Positions 22,880-33,200 of a stretch of DNA of 64,000 bases are shown piece by piece; position 1 is the stretch's first letter, and each line of letters starts with the position of its first letter. The stretch covers positions 124,001 through 188,000 of the forward strand of contig CAJNDS010002825.1 in NCBI GenBank assembly GCA_905221605.1, read 5' to 3'. This DNA is from Symbiodinium natans. Taxonomy: Eukaryota > Sar > Dinophyceae > Suessiales > Symbiodiniaceae. The notes under the pieces were generated by a model that saw only the letters and a program-made list of their open reading frames with translations, ran no database searches and was not told the DNA's origin. The translations under genes were made by a program, and so were the position numbers.

Positions 22880-24172
22880 ATTTTTGGCCCCAAGCACGAT
22901 TTAGCAAGGCCAGACAAAGAAAAACGCGCTGTTCCCGAGTAATTTTTGGCTCCAGGCCTTTGGCTGGCCACGAGCACTCGAGGGTCCATTTTCCTAAGTC
23001 GGTTTGGGGGCTTCAGGGACACAGAGAAACGCGCTGTTTTGGAGTAATTTTTGGCTCCAAGCACGATTTAGCAAGGCCAGACAAAGGAAAACGCGCTGTT
23101 CCCGAGTAATTTTTGGCTCCAAGCCTTTGGCTGGCCACGAGCACTCGAGGGTCAATTTTCCTAAGTCGCTTTAAGGCTTCAGGGGGCTTACCCTCTCCTG
23201 GGCTACCCCACACGAAGGCAACAAATCTAGAAAATGAAGTGGGTCATTTCTGCTATATAAATTCTAATTAAAACGAATTGGGAATCGAGCCATTTTTCCC
23301 GAATCCTGGGGTACCACCCGTGGAGCCTCCCTGGGACCTTCGAAAGAGCTTGCAGCCTCTTCAGACCTTCGAAAGAGCTTATTCAAAGAGGACAGAGAAA
23401 CGCGCTGTTTTGGAGTAATTTTGGCCCCAAGCACGATTTAGCAAGGCCAGACAAAGAAAAACGCGCTGTTCCCGAGTAATTCTTGGTTCCCGGCCTTTGG
23501 CTGGCCACGAGCACTCGAGGGTCCATTTTCCTAAGTCGGTTTGGGGGCTTCAGGGACACAGAGAAACGCGCTGTTTTGGAGTATTTTTGGCCCCAAGCAC
23601 GTTTTGCAAGGCCAGACAAAGGAAAACACGCTGTTCCCCAGTAATTTTTGGCTCCAGGCCTTTGGCTGGCCACGAGCACTCGAGGGTCCATTTTCCGAAG
23701 TCGCTTTGGGGGCTTCAGGGGGCTTACCGGGCTTACCCTCTCCTGGGCTACCCCACACGAAGGCAACAAATCTAGAAAATGAAGTGGGTCATTTCTACTA
23801 TATAAATTCTATTTAAAACGAATTGGGAATCGAGCCATTTTTCCCGAATCCTGGGGTACCCCCCACGAAGCCTCCCTGAAACCTTCGAAAGAGCTTGCAG
23901 CCTCTTCGGACCTTCGAAAGAGCTTATTCACAGAGGCCACACACAAAGAAACGCGCTGTTTTGGAGTAATTTTGGCCCCAAACACGATTTAGCAAGGCCA
24001 GACAAAGGAAAACGCGCTGTTCCCGAGTAATTAGTCATATGAGCCAACAATGTCAATAATGGCCCTACCCGGCCCAGAATTGGAAGTATATCACTTTTTG
24101 AGACACTTCTGGAAAGTCTTGTTGTGTTGTGACCGCGTTGTAACCGCGTTGTGACCGCGTTGTGACCGCAAG
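22880..24172. repeat. Complex tandem repeat, about 545-bp period
   Basis: Blocks containing AACGCGCTGTTCCCGAGTAA, GGCCTTTGGCTGGCCACGAG and CGCGCTGTTTTGGAGTAATT recur at 22.92-23.2, 23.39-23.75 and 23.94-24.03 kb. A separate block with GGCAACAAATCTAGAAAATG occurs at 23217 and again about 545 bases later at 23762. The region ends with four 11-bp minisatellite units. The order suggests local segmental duplication of one composite unit. Confidence 0.8.
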
Positions 24173-24615
24173 GTGTTGTCAAAATGGAGCGAAAAAGAAT
24201 TTCGTTTGTTTTATAATAATTCAAAAAATGAGCCAACAATGACTCAATAATGTCGCAATAACTCAATAATGTTGCAATCTTTGTTCGAAGCAGAAGTTGC
24301 AGCAGTAGCAGTAGCAGCGGTAGTAGAAGTAGCAGGCAGACTTCCAAGAGACTCCAAAAAGACTGCAGTCTTCACCGTAAAAGATTCCACAAAGACTGAG
24401 TCTCTTACCGAGTTACTGCAGCGAGTGCTGCATTATACTGCAGTTTGCAGCGCTTTGTACGATTGCCACTGTTCTTTGCGACGCTGCAACAATTCTCATG
24501 GGCGGACTGGCAGAGCAGCAGGGCAGTGCAGAGCAGGCAGAATTTGAAGGAGCTCACCATTTGAGCCCCTTCGGCAAGGGTTTGATTCCGGGTTTGCTTG
24601 GTTTGATTCCAGGGT

Positions 24616-25258
24616 TCACTCGGTTTGATTCCGGGGCTTGCCCGGTTTTGCATCAGGACTGCGGATCGTCAACACGATTCTTGGGTAAGTACAGGTTCGA
24701 CGAGGAAGTGGAAAACCGAGTGTCGTCAGCGTCTCGTCGTGTTCTTTGGTCGCACGAAGGAAGGCTTGAGGAGTGTAGGCTGCTATCGCCCACATGGTTC
24801 CTCGATGAGGTTCAACTTTACGAAAGCGTTCTTGCGCATCGAAGCTGACAGCTCGATCGTGCAAGTCAAACCACGCGCCTCGTAGCTCTCGAGTCTTATT
24901 TTTGACAGTCAACAAAGCCATCGATTCGCCAGCAGCATCTTCAATCCACACGTGACCTTCTGTGAAGTGCCCAGAGTGATTGCATGGTTCATATGACCCT
25001 GCAGATTCTTGACATCACGGTGGAGGCCCTAGGATTGCGAAGCAGTGCGATGGACGTCCACGTTTTGCCGTAACCGAACAATCCCAGAGTGCAGTATGTT
25101 TCATAAGCTCCAGGTCCTATGGCGGTTGTTCGACCGCGATGCTTCCATTTGCTCGACCGCAGGTCCAGAAGCTGCACAAGGTTGTGCTCAGAAGGCCGAT
25201 GCATCGTGCTTCGCAGACGAAGCTGAGCTGGTCCGAGATAGTTCTTCAGCAGTCTCAT
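24616..25258 (-). pseudogene. Retroelement-associated domain remnant
   Basis: Reading the minus strand, an upstream frame gives TLGLFGYGKTWTSIALLRNPR and LHRDVKNLQGHMNHAI (about 25120-24970). After a frame change, EGHVWIEDAAGES...FDLHDRAVSFDA (24957-24820) leads to MWAIAAYTPQAFLRAT and LGFPLPRR (to about 24700). From memory, a domain with LH-D-N, G-x-LWVED, FD-x3-H and YTP...LGFPLP in this order is common in dinoflagellate retroelement polyproteins. It resembles a 2-oxoglutarate-dioxygenase-type jelly roll, but that is inference. At least one frameshift separates the parts, so it is called a pseudogene. A second partial copy lies at 26217-26306. Confidence 0.4.
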
Positions 25259-25860
25259 GATCGCTTAAGCCTGCCTGGAGCCCCTGGACTCCCCACCAGC
25301 ACGCAGCGCAAGCGGTTGTAATCCAATGTCACGAGCTCCCGACCAAGCTCCTCGTCCACAAGCTTGCCGCACAGCGCCTCACCCACGGGCCCCGTTCCTG
25401 GACCTCGTTCGAGCTCCTCGAGCCCCCGCGCTCCAGCTTCTCGTGAGAGGTTTTGGAAGCCGTAGTTCACGATGACCTCGCCGTCGTTGGCCCCCCGCAC
25501 GATAGGCCGGCCCGGTCCGCGCAGGAAGATGGTCTGGTCCTGGGCGTAGAGCTGCGCGCCGCCAGCGGAGGCGGAGAGCTTGCCCGAGCCCCGGAGCTGC
25601 GCGTTGCCGGCCGCGAGGTTTAGCACCTCCGCCGTCACGTTCCCGCTGTTGACGGTGGACACCACCTGCAGGTCCCCCTGTGCCCGCACGCCCGTGCTGC
25701 CGCCGATGAGCTCCTGTTGTGCGCGGATGCGCCCTGTTGACGATGGTGCCTCACGAGCCGCCCGTGATGGAGCTCCGTGTTCTGCACCCGCGTGGAGATG
25801 GCATTGGTCACGAGCCGCGTGGCCGTGCCCACGTCGTCTATGTCTATGTGCAGCTTCTGT
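25255..25860 (-). pseudogene. Unknown coding remnant, beta-rich
   Basis: The minus frame ending at 25255 (144 codons) reads a regular Gly/Asn/Val-rich sequence: LQVVSTVNSGNVTAEVLNL, then SGKLSASAGGAQLYAQDQT and DGEVIVNYGFQNLSREAGA. This suggests repeated short beta strands. The coding pattern continues upstream in other frames (IDIDDVGTATRLVTNAI near 25840-25790), so frameshifts or small introns are needed to join them. The family is not recognised. It lies between the two copies of the retroelement-like segment, so it may belong to the same decayed insertion. Confidence 0.35.
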
Positions 25861-26216
25861 TTACGAGCAGCTTCCGGGCTGGCGAGTGCACCTCCGACGT
25901 GGCAAAGGTGCAGAGACTCTGGTCCACCTGGATGCCCATCGCCTGGCCCATCAACCTTGGCTGCCCTGGTTGCCCAGTCGCAGAGGACCTAGGCCAGTTG
26001 CATCTTTCAGCTGTTTCTGCAGTGTCCAAGTGGACACAGCGAATGTCAAGTTCAGGTTGTTCTCGTTTTTTGTTTGCCATGTTGGCCAGGGCCTGCTGCA
26101 TCATCTGCAACATGGTGCCCAGTGCCCCACACTGGTGCTTTATATTACAGTAAGCATGTGATAGCGGCGGCCTGCCGGGCAACTCTTCGCTCCAGTCGGG
26201 CCGTGGAGTCTTCCGC

Positions 26217-26306
26217 ATCGTCTTCGATCCACACCCACCCTTCTGTAATCATCCAGAGCGAGCGCATGATTAGTATCCCGGCATGTTCTGAATGTCACGG
26301 TGCAGG
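26217..26306 (-). repeat. Second copy of the retroelement-like segment
   Basis: The minus strand reads LHRDIQNM and, in another frame, EGWVWIEDDAEDS. This parallels LHRDVKNL and EGHVWIEDAAGES at 24935-25022. DNA identity is visible in TCTTC(A/G)ATCCACAC and in the CACGGTG(C/G)AGG end. It is an old duplicate of the same segment. Confidence 0.45.
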
Positions 26307-27001
26307 TTATGCGCGGATTGAAGAGCCACGGCGAGTCCAGGCGCTGCAGGGCAGCTGTGGATCAAACCTACTGCGAGGACGAAGCGGGTTAGGGTGCCCT
26401 GAAACAAAACCACACCCAAAAACAAAAACAACGCTCAAGCAAACTGTTACGAGACTACTGCTACAAAGCAAAACCGAGGAATAAATCCGCCAAGCAAACC
26501 CTTTGCGCCCCGACACCCAAAAAAGGAGACAGCCCGGGCCCCCAGGCTGGGCCTGTCAAAGAGACGAGGGAGACAGCAAGACAATGAGACAAGACGAGGG
26601 AGACAGCGAGACATTGAGACAACGGCTTTCACCAGGATCTGTCCCGCCTACATGCCCACGGGCCCAATTGCGCTTATTCTAAACGCCCGCGGAATAGCCA
26701 CAGGCTCGCGCCCAAATACCCACAAAATCGTGCACTTGCCACAGTCCGGTGCAAAGACCCGGCAAAGCCTTTTTGACCCGCGGGTGCCTTCTCGGAGCCG
26801 GCTGTGCCGCTTTAGCCGGCTTAGCAATTGCGTTGAAAATCGGGGGCGTGGCTGGTCCGTGCCCGGCGATTCCCTGTGGCTGTGCTCGACCCATCCTAAA
26901 CCCTGACCACGTTCCGAGGCTTGCACCGTTGGGGAACGGGGACGGGCGAGCTGGGCGCTGCATGGCATTTAAGGTCCATGGGAGTTTGGAGTGAGTGAAC
27001 C
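26307..27001. other. No gene; left flank of the copia element
   Basis: Contains a twofold imperfect repeat of GACGAGGGAGACAGC-type sequence at 26560-26620. The last five bases (26997-27001, GAACC) are the left target site duplication. Confidence 0.6.
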
Positions 27002-27136
27002 TGTAAAGTTTTTCTACTACCTGGGAACCCCACCTACCAACCCAAAGGGTTGATGAGCATGTGTGGATTTGTGACTCATGTTTTACCGACAGCGCCTTTA
27101 CCGGTTCAAGGAAAAAGAGCGACTTGAAGTTTAGCA
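27002..27136 (+). repeat. Left (5') LTR
   Basis: Starts TGTAAAGTTTTTCTAC and ends GAAGTTTAGCA. It differs from the right LTR only at 27047 (G here, C at 35880). It carries the element's own transcription and polyadenylation signals by analogy. No TATA motif is obvious. Confidence 0.95.
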
Positions 27137-27150
27137 TGGTAGCGGAGCAC
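27137..27150 (+). promoter_or_regulatory. Primer-binding site (initiator Met tRNA type)
   Basis: TGGTAGCGGAGCAC begins immediately after the LTR. Ty1/copia elements typically use TGGTATCAGAGC, complementary to the 3' end of initiator methionine tRNA. The match is close but not exact, so the tRNA assignment is probable only. Confidence 0.7.
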
Positions 27151-27173
27151 ACTGTGCATCCGGGACCGAAGCC

Positions 27174-28414
27174 ATGCCTCGTGGCCGTGATGATGGTTTG
27201 GGTTGGAACCCTGATGCTGTGGAGCCAATGGAGCCCACAGAACCTACAGAGCCCATGGAACTCACAGAACCCATGGAGCCAATGGAACTCACAGAACCCA
27301 TGGAGCCGATGGAACCCGCAGAGCCCATGGAAGAAGTGGAACAAGAAGAAGAAATGGAGCCACGAAGAAAGGAGATCAAAATTCACCGTGTTGGCATGGG
27401 AAAAGGCTACGGATCTTCAGCAACCAAGCTATATGCCTCCAAAGCCGAAGAAGAAGCCCGAACGACCAGTGGTGGAAGGAAGAGATTACATTCCCTTGGA
27501 AGGAGGAGAACCAGACGGGCCAGTGGAGATCGGGAGTCCTAGTTCCTCTAGCCCCGAAACTACAATGGTGTACCAAGAGGCACCACCTACACCAAGAAGG
27601 GAGCCGAGAACACTTTCGTCTGGGCACATCGCCTTGGAGCTGCAAGAGCAGCAAGTGTCTGCTGAGCAACGCAGGCGTAGGCAGCTGGAGAGACTCTCTG
27701 CACTCTCAGCGGAAGCTGAAAGGATCCAACGGCGAGCAAGGGAGCGAGCCTTGCAGGAGCCAGTTCGGTTTCCAAAGTCAGGAGGGCCACCGCCACCACC
27801 AGCGGGCCCAGAACCACTCTCCACCGCCAGGACAAGAACGAGCTCCAGAGTGTCCACCTCCGGACCCAATGCCGTGTGGTACGAAACTTCCTCTTCACAC
27901 GCTGGACGGGGAACCCAGCAACGCAGCAGTGGCGGAACACATCCGCCGGAATGAGGAAGAGTATGCTGCAAGACGTGCCGGTGCAATTCCTTCAGGAGAC
28001 GAAGCAAGAGCCAGGGAATCCAAGGAATTTGCTCGTGGAGTTGCATACTTTCGGGCCAGGTACGGCCAGCGAAGCCAAAGCAGTGGAACAGCGAGTTCCA
28101 GCCGAGACACGGGGCCTGGGACCCTACAACCCAGGACGGGGCCTGGGACCCTACAACCCAGGATGGAAGATGCGAGAGCTGAACCAGGGAGCAGTTCCAG
28201 AGGACCACCTCCGAAGGAACGACCTGCTGGAAGCAAGGCGCCACCTCCAGAGCCAAAGGGACCACCACCGAAGCGAGTGGGAGCAACGCAAGCCACTACG
28301 CTCTACCCGAATTCTCCTTGGAGGAGAACAGAAAGGAGAAGAATGCGAGAAAGGGGCGAGGAGCCAAACCCTGGAAGTGAGGAAGATGAATGGGGAGATT
28401 GGTCAGGACAATGA
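27174..28414 (+). pseudogene. 5' ORF of the copia element, split over three frames
   Basis: An ATG at 27174 opens a frame rich in MEP/TEP repeats and acidic residues (stop at 27540). By about 27440 the protein-like reading has moved to the frame of 27061 (KPKKKPERPVVEGRDYIPL, then a coiled-coil-like EQRRRRQLERLSALSAEAER and a PPPPP stretch). By about 27880 it is in a third frame (AVAEHIRRNEEEYAARRAG, ending EEDEWGDWSGQ at 28414). It then continues as NEVDYQKEKAEIDYQEE in the gag frame. Three successive changes in the same direction point to single-base indels. The protein looks like a disordered, charged Gag leader. Because the LTRs are nearly identical, sequencing error is a real alternative. 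Confidence 0.5.
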
Positions 28415-30272
28415 GGTCGACTACCAGAAGGAGAAAGCAGAGATCGACTACCAGGAGGAGAAAACAGAGATCGACTACCAGGAGGAATCAAAATTCTATG
28501 GCCTATGTACAAACAAGAGCCTCTACTCCGACAAGACTATGAATGGAACAAGAGATCCATTGGTGATGTGGATTTGGACCAGCATTCCAGGAGCAAAGAA
28601 CCTCTACGACCCCAAGACTATGCAATTCGATTACAATGGAGCAATGGCAATGATGCTTATGCTTGGAGTATCAGGTGCGATCATGTTGTGCATTGGATGT
28701 TTGCAAGCGACAGTGCACTTGCAGTCATGTCGTCAGTCATGTTTGTGGAGATTGCAACATTCATGTTTTCGGAGGCGCTTGAGCAGAGGGGCACGGAGAG
28801 ATCACTTGCGTTCGTGTGCTTGTGTGAGAAAACAACAGAGAGGAGCGATGCTGTGTGTGCTTGTCGTGTTACAGTTTTCTGCAGTGCAAGGGATGCAGCA
28901 GAATGGACCACCCCAACAACCCACAGAACTTTCTGAAATTCTGACTGCATTGACAAGGGCGACCCAAGTTGGAATGAGTGCGCTACAAAGGTTGGAGCAA
29001 CAAGCAAGCAGTTCGGATGATCTGAACCGAAGGATTGAAAGTGCGACAAAGGCGATCAAGGCACCAGATGTTTGGAACCCACAAGCCTCGGGAGAACATC
29101 CACCGGATTTTACAACCTGGAAACATCAGTTTCTGAATTGGCTAGGTTTTGCCGATTCGCAGTACTCAGAAGCTCTAAGTATGATTGAAAGTCTGGGAGC
29201 AACGCCGATCGATGTTTCGACTCTCACTACAGTGGAGAGAGAACTTTCGACAAAGCTTTACCACATACTGACTTCGTATATGCGGGGGGCAGCAACGCAA
29301 CTGTCTCGAAATTGGAGCAGGGAGCGATGTGGGTATCGTCTCTATCAAAGTTTGCTTTGGGAATACCAACCAGCCACCAAACAACGAGCTCTAACCCTCA
29401 GTCAAGCGATTGGGATGTTTCCCAACTTCGATGGGGCCAAGAGCATGGTGGAGCAGATTGGTTCACTGGAAAACCTTGTTCGGGAGTACGAGATCGCTTC
29501 AGGAAAGACCTACGATCGAGATTTGTTGATGGGAGTTTTGCTTCGATGTTCACCGAGGGCGATTCGAGACCACCTTACTTTGACAATGCCCGAAGGAACA
29601 AACTACATGTCAGTGAAGCAAGCGATTCTTTCATACGAGCAAAGCAGCAAAACTTGGGATTACCAGACGGTGTTGAAGCAAAAGACCTTGCAGAACACAG
29701 CGAGCAGTTCGAATGCAGATCAAGGACCAGCACCAATGGAAGTGGATGCAGTGTACGAGAAAGGAGGAGGAAAAGGAAACAAAGGCAACAAAGGAAACAA
29801 AGGAGGAAAAGGATCCTACTCGTGGTCAAGCTTTGGAGCAGGATTTCGCCAATGGAGAAAAGGTGGACGAAAAGGAAGCTACAAAGGAGGAAAGAAAGGA
29901 CGAGGCAAAGGTTTCCACAAAGGAGGAAAGAAAGGCGGAAAGAAAGGTGGAAAGCATGGCAAAGGAGGAAAGAAAGGTGGAGGAAAGAAGTTGGACAGAG
30001 ATGTTTGCCGATTCTGCAAGCAGCGAGGACATTGGGGAAACGAGTGTCCAAACCGCAATGTTCGAGAAGTGCAGGCGAGCGAGGCCAGCACCGAGGTACC
30101 CCACTCGACAGTCGAGTCTGTTACTCCGTCGCAGAGTGCGAGCCAATACAGGATAAGGAGAGTGAGGAACATTGATTTCCATCACATTGCGAACACACCA
30201 CCTGACGGCACAGAGCACTATGAGCTTAGCGAGTTTCAGAAGAAGAAGGTGATTGGTTCACCAGAAGGATAG
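27951..30272 (+). CDS. gag: Gag-like nucleocapsid polyprotein
   Basis: The frame is open from 27876 (a GTG). The first ATG is at 27951, but the convincing Gag sequence begins after about 28412. Order: three YQ(K/E)E(K/E) acidic repeats (28412-28490), a hydrophobic segment MAMMLMLGVSGAIMLCIGCL (28644-28703), a second one MLCVLVVLQF near 28850, then a soluble capsid-like helical domain (LSEILTALTRATQVG to about 29690). A Gly/Lys-rich basic tract (about 29760-29990) precedes a CCHC zinc knuckle, C-x2-C-x4-H-x4-C, at 30006-30047. Gag packages the element RNA into particles. The two hydrophobic stretches are not usual for copia Gag. The frame overlaps the pol frame by 43 bases. Confidence 0.8.
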   Translation: MRKSMLQDVPVQFLQETKQEPGNPRNLLVELHTFGPGTASEAKAVEQRVPAETRGLGPYNPGRGLGPYNPGWKMRELNQGAVPEDHLRRNDLLEARRHLQSQRDHHRSEWEQRKPLRSTRILLGGEQKGEECEKGARSQTLEVRKMNGEIGQDNEVDYQKEKAEIDYQEEKTEIDYQEESKFYGLCTNKSLYSDKTMNGTRDPLVMWIWTSIPGAKNLYDPKTMQFDYNGAMAMMLMLGVSGAIMLCIGCLQATVHLQSCRQSCLWRLQHSCFRRRLSRGARRDHLRSCACVRKQQRGAMLCVLVVLQFSAVQGMQQNGPPQQPTELSEILTALTRATQVGMSALQRLEQQASSSDDLNRRIESATKAIKAPDVWNPQASGEHPPDFTTWKHQFLNWLGFADSQYSEALSMIESLGATPIDVSTLTTVERELSTKLYHILTSYMRGAATQLSRNWSRERCGYRLYQSLLWEYQPATKQRALTLSQAIGMFPNFDGAKSMVEQIGSLENLVREYEIASGKTYDRDLLMGVLLRCSPRAIRDHLTLTMPEGTNYMSVKQAILSYEQSSKTWDYQTVLKQKTLQNTASSSNADQGPAPMEVDAVYEKGGGKGNKGNKGNKGGKGSYSWSSFGAGFRQWRKGGRKGSYKGGKKGRGKGFHKGGKKGGKKGGKHGKGGKKGGGKKLDRDVCRFCKQRGHWGNECPNRNVREVQASEASTEVPHSTVESVTPSQSASQYRIRRVRNIDFHHIANTPPDGTEHYELSEFQKKKVIGSPEG

Positions 30273-33200
30273 AGGTGCAAGGACCAGAGTGCTACTACAT
30301 CGGGGATGAGAGTGAGAACAAACAAGATCATGAGAGTGATGAGCTGTATCAATGGTATGAAAACAGCTTGGAAAGAGTTCAAGGAGGATTGGGACCTCCA
30401 GGAGGATTGGAACCTCTGAGTCAGGGAGGATCGGAACCTCTCAATGTGCGAATGGTCCAGTTGGACACAAAGCAACATGTGGTGATCTTGGATTCAGGAG
30501 CAGATGTGAGTTTGTTACCACGAAGATTGTCGGATGCAGGCGTCGAAGTTTCGACCCCAACCTCTCTGAGGTTGCAGGACGCACAAGGGGGTGCGATGCG
30601 AGTTGAAGGTATGCGGCGAGCAGTTTTGCAGTTCAGTAGCTGCAGTGTGACTGAGGACTTTGTGTTGTCGGACACCAATAACATCTTGCTGTCTTTAGGA
30701 AGGCTACTCAAAAATGGATGGAAGTTTGTGTCAGTGGGATGCAAACAGCGCCAAGGGGGCGAGACCTGGGGAGAAGAAACCCAGGCGGGGGAACTTGTAT
30801 CTCCCGATGGTAAGGCACGGGTGCCTGTGGAATACCAGAGGAATAGCTTGAGATTGACAGCGGAAGTTAGAGGAGTCGAGCAAGTCAGGGCAGTCAAGGT
30901 GACTTTGGCCTATGACTTTGGTAAAGTCCCAGAGAAGGATTGGAGCCTTCTACCGAATGGAACGCCAGTCCATCGCCATTTTGGACTTGAGTTTGTAAAG
31001 CCACCGACAGGTACTTGGAAGTACAGGACCACCATCGTGAAGGTGGGCAACGAATGGGAAGTGATTGAAGCAACAGAATTGCTCGAGCGAAAATCCGACT
31101 TGGAAGATCGAATACCGGGATTGCTTTTTCGATCAGAAATTCTCACATTCTTGCACAGGACACCAGAGTATCTGGACAAGTGCTTGGTAGAAGAGGTAGC
31201 GCCAGAAGAAGCACCAAAGGAGGAAGAAAAGAAGATGGAAGAGGAGCCAGAATGGTTTGGAAGAGAAAGAGGAGCTCCAGAAGAGTTGCAGGTGCCAGTG
31301 CCGAAAGGAGTTGTGAAGCAGCAAGGAAAGGCAGGAGGACACCAAGAGTTGGAACTCGACATGGGAAGTACTATTGTGGTGAATGGAGAGTCACTCACAG
31401 CAACGAGTGAGATTGAGAAGCTGCGAGAAGGTTGTCGGTATTTGGGTTTGAGCGTCTCAGGGTCAAAGGTGAAGATGTTCAGGAGACTGTGCAACTACCT
31501 CACCGAAGACAGAGATGAGGACGCAGAAGAAGTTGCAGACAGGCTGAGGAAGCAAAGGCCCAAAGCAAGAACAAGACCCGGAGTGCCCGAACCGACAGAA
31601 GCAGAGATTGAAGAGCATATGGCAACCCACATGCCAATGCAACCATGGTGTGATTTCTGTGCAGCAGCAAAGTCGAAACAGGACCATACCCCACAAAGCA
31701 GTGAAGCAAAGTATGAAGACCCAGGAAAGCCAGTGATCCAGATGGACTTCATGTACATGGGTCAGAACAGTGTGAGTCTGATCATTCTTGATTCATGGAC
31801 TCGATTTTCGTGGGCGATTCCAGTGCCGGGGAAAGCACCGACGAAGAAGTTGGCCGAGAAAGTGGTGAAGTTTTCTCTCGAGATGAACTACATTTCCGAA
31901 GAAGTTCTGTTTGCGATTGATGTGGAGCCAGCGACAACAGCCTTACTGGATTTGATTGTAGCAATACGACAAAAGTTAGGCTACAAGGCTGGAAAGTATC
32001 CAAACAAGCCCTACCACAAAGGAAGAACAGCGAGAGTGGAACGCCACATTCAGAACCTCAGGAGACAAAGCCTCACGATGATTGAAATGGTCGAGGATCG
32101 GATTGGGGAAAAGATTCCTGAAGATCATGCTTTACGAGCGTGGGCAATTCACCACGCAGCATGGTTGTTCAACAGGTACCACCTACACTCAGGGACGCAG
32201 AGTACAGCTTTCCAATTGGTCTACGGGAGACCATACCAAGGGCAGATTTTACCCTTCGGAGAGTATGTGTTTGGTCTGGCCAAGCCTGGAGGAGTGAAGA
32301 ATCGATCCTTGTGGACAGGAGGAATATGGGTTGGAAAGGACGACCGGGACATGGACGTGATTACATCAAAAGATGGGATCTTTACGTCAAGATCTGTGCG
32401 GCGCACACAACCAGCGTGGCGCGCACGTGAGACCCTTCAACTTCAGGGTTCTCCTTGGACGAAGAAAGCCCCAAGGCTAGGGCACACCGCGCATGCGGCA
32501 CCGTTACCGAGAATCGTGGAAGAACCAGGCAAAGAGAAAGAAGGAGGAGAAAATGAGCCAGAGCCAGCAGGAGATGAAGCAGGATCTGATGTGGAAAGTT
32601 CAAAGCATGACACAATCAGTGATCTATTGCTGAGCAGTGGTCAACCTACACCTCGAAGTTCATCAACGGATTCCAACCAAGGCGGGGGACAAAAGAGAGA
32701 AACTGAAGGAGAAGAAAGAGAGGAACCTGCGAAAGCTAGTAAAACAGCAGATGCTGAGGAGCCACCAACGAAGCAACAAAAGACTGCGGAAAGTTCACCT
32801 ACAAGTGCTGATCCTGGAAGTCCGAAAGGAAGTCTATTTCCACCGTTGTACGCCGGACAGGTAGAAGAACAGGAAGACGAAACAGGATATCATGAAGATG
32901 ACCTTTGGGAAGAAAGAGTCTGGAAGGAATGCGAAGAGGAATATGAAGCGGATAGTGAAGGAGAAGAAGAAGATGAGGATCGACCACCGAAAGTCAGCGA
33001 AGAGGAACTTGAAAGATTGGATGCAGAGGCAGGAAAAGCTGAACTTGACAAACTCGCCAACATGAAGGTTGTGAAGACGATCAAGAAGGAAGAGTGTTCA
33101 GAGGAAGGTAAGTTTCTGACACTAAGGACAGTTTTCGATTGGAGAAAGAGAGATGGAGTTTGGAAGCGTAGATGCAGAATTGTGTGTCGGGAATTCCGTG

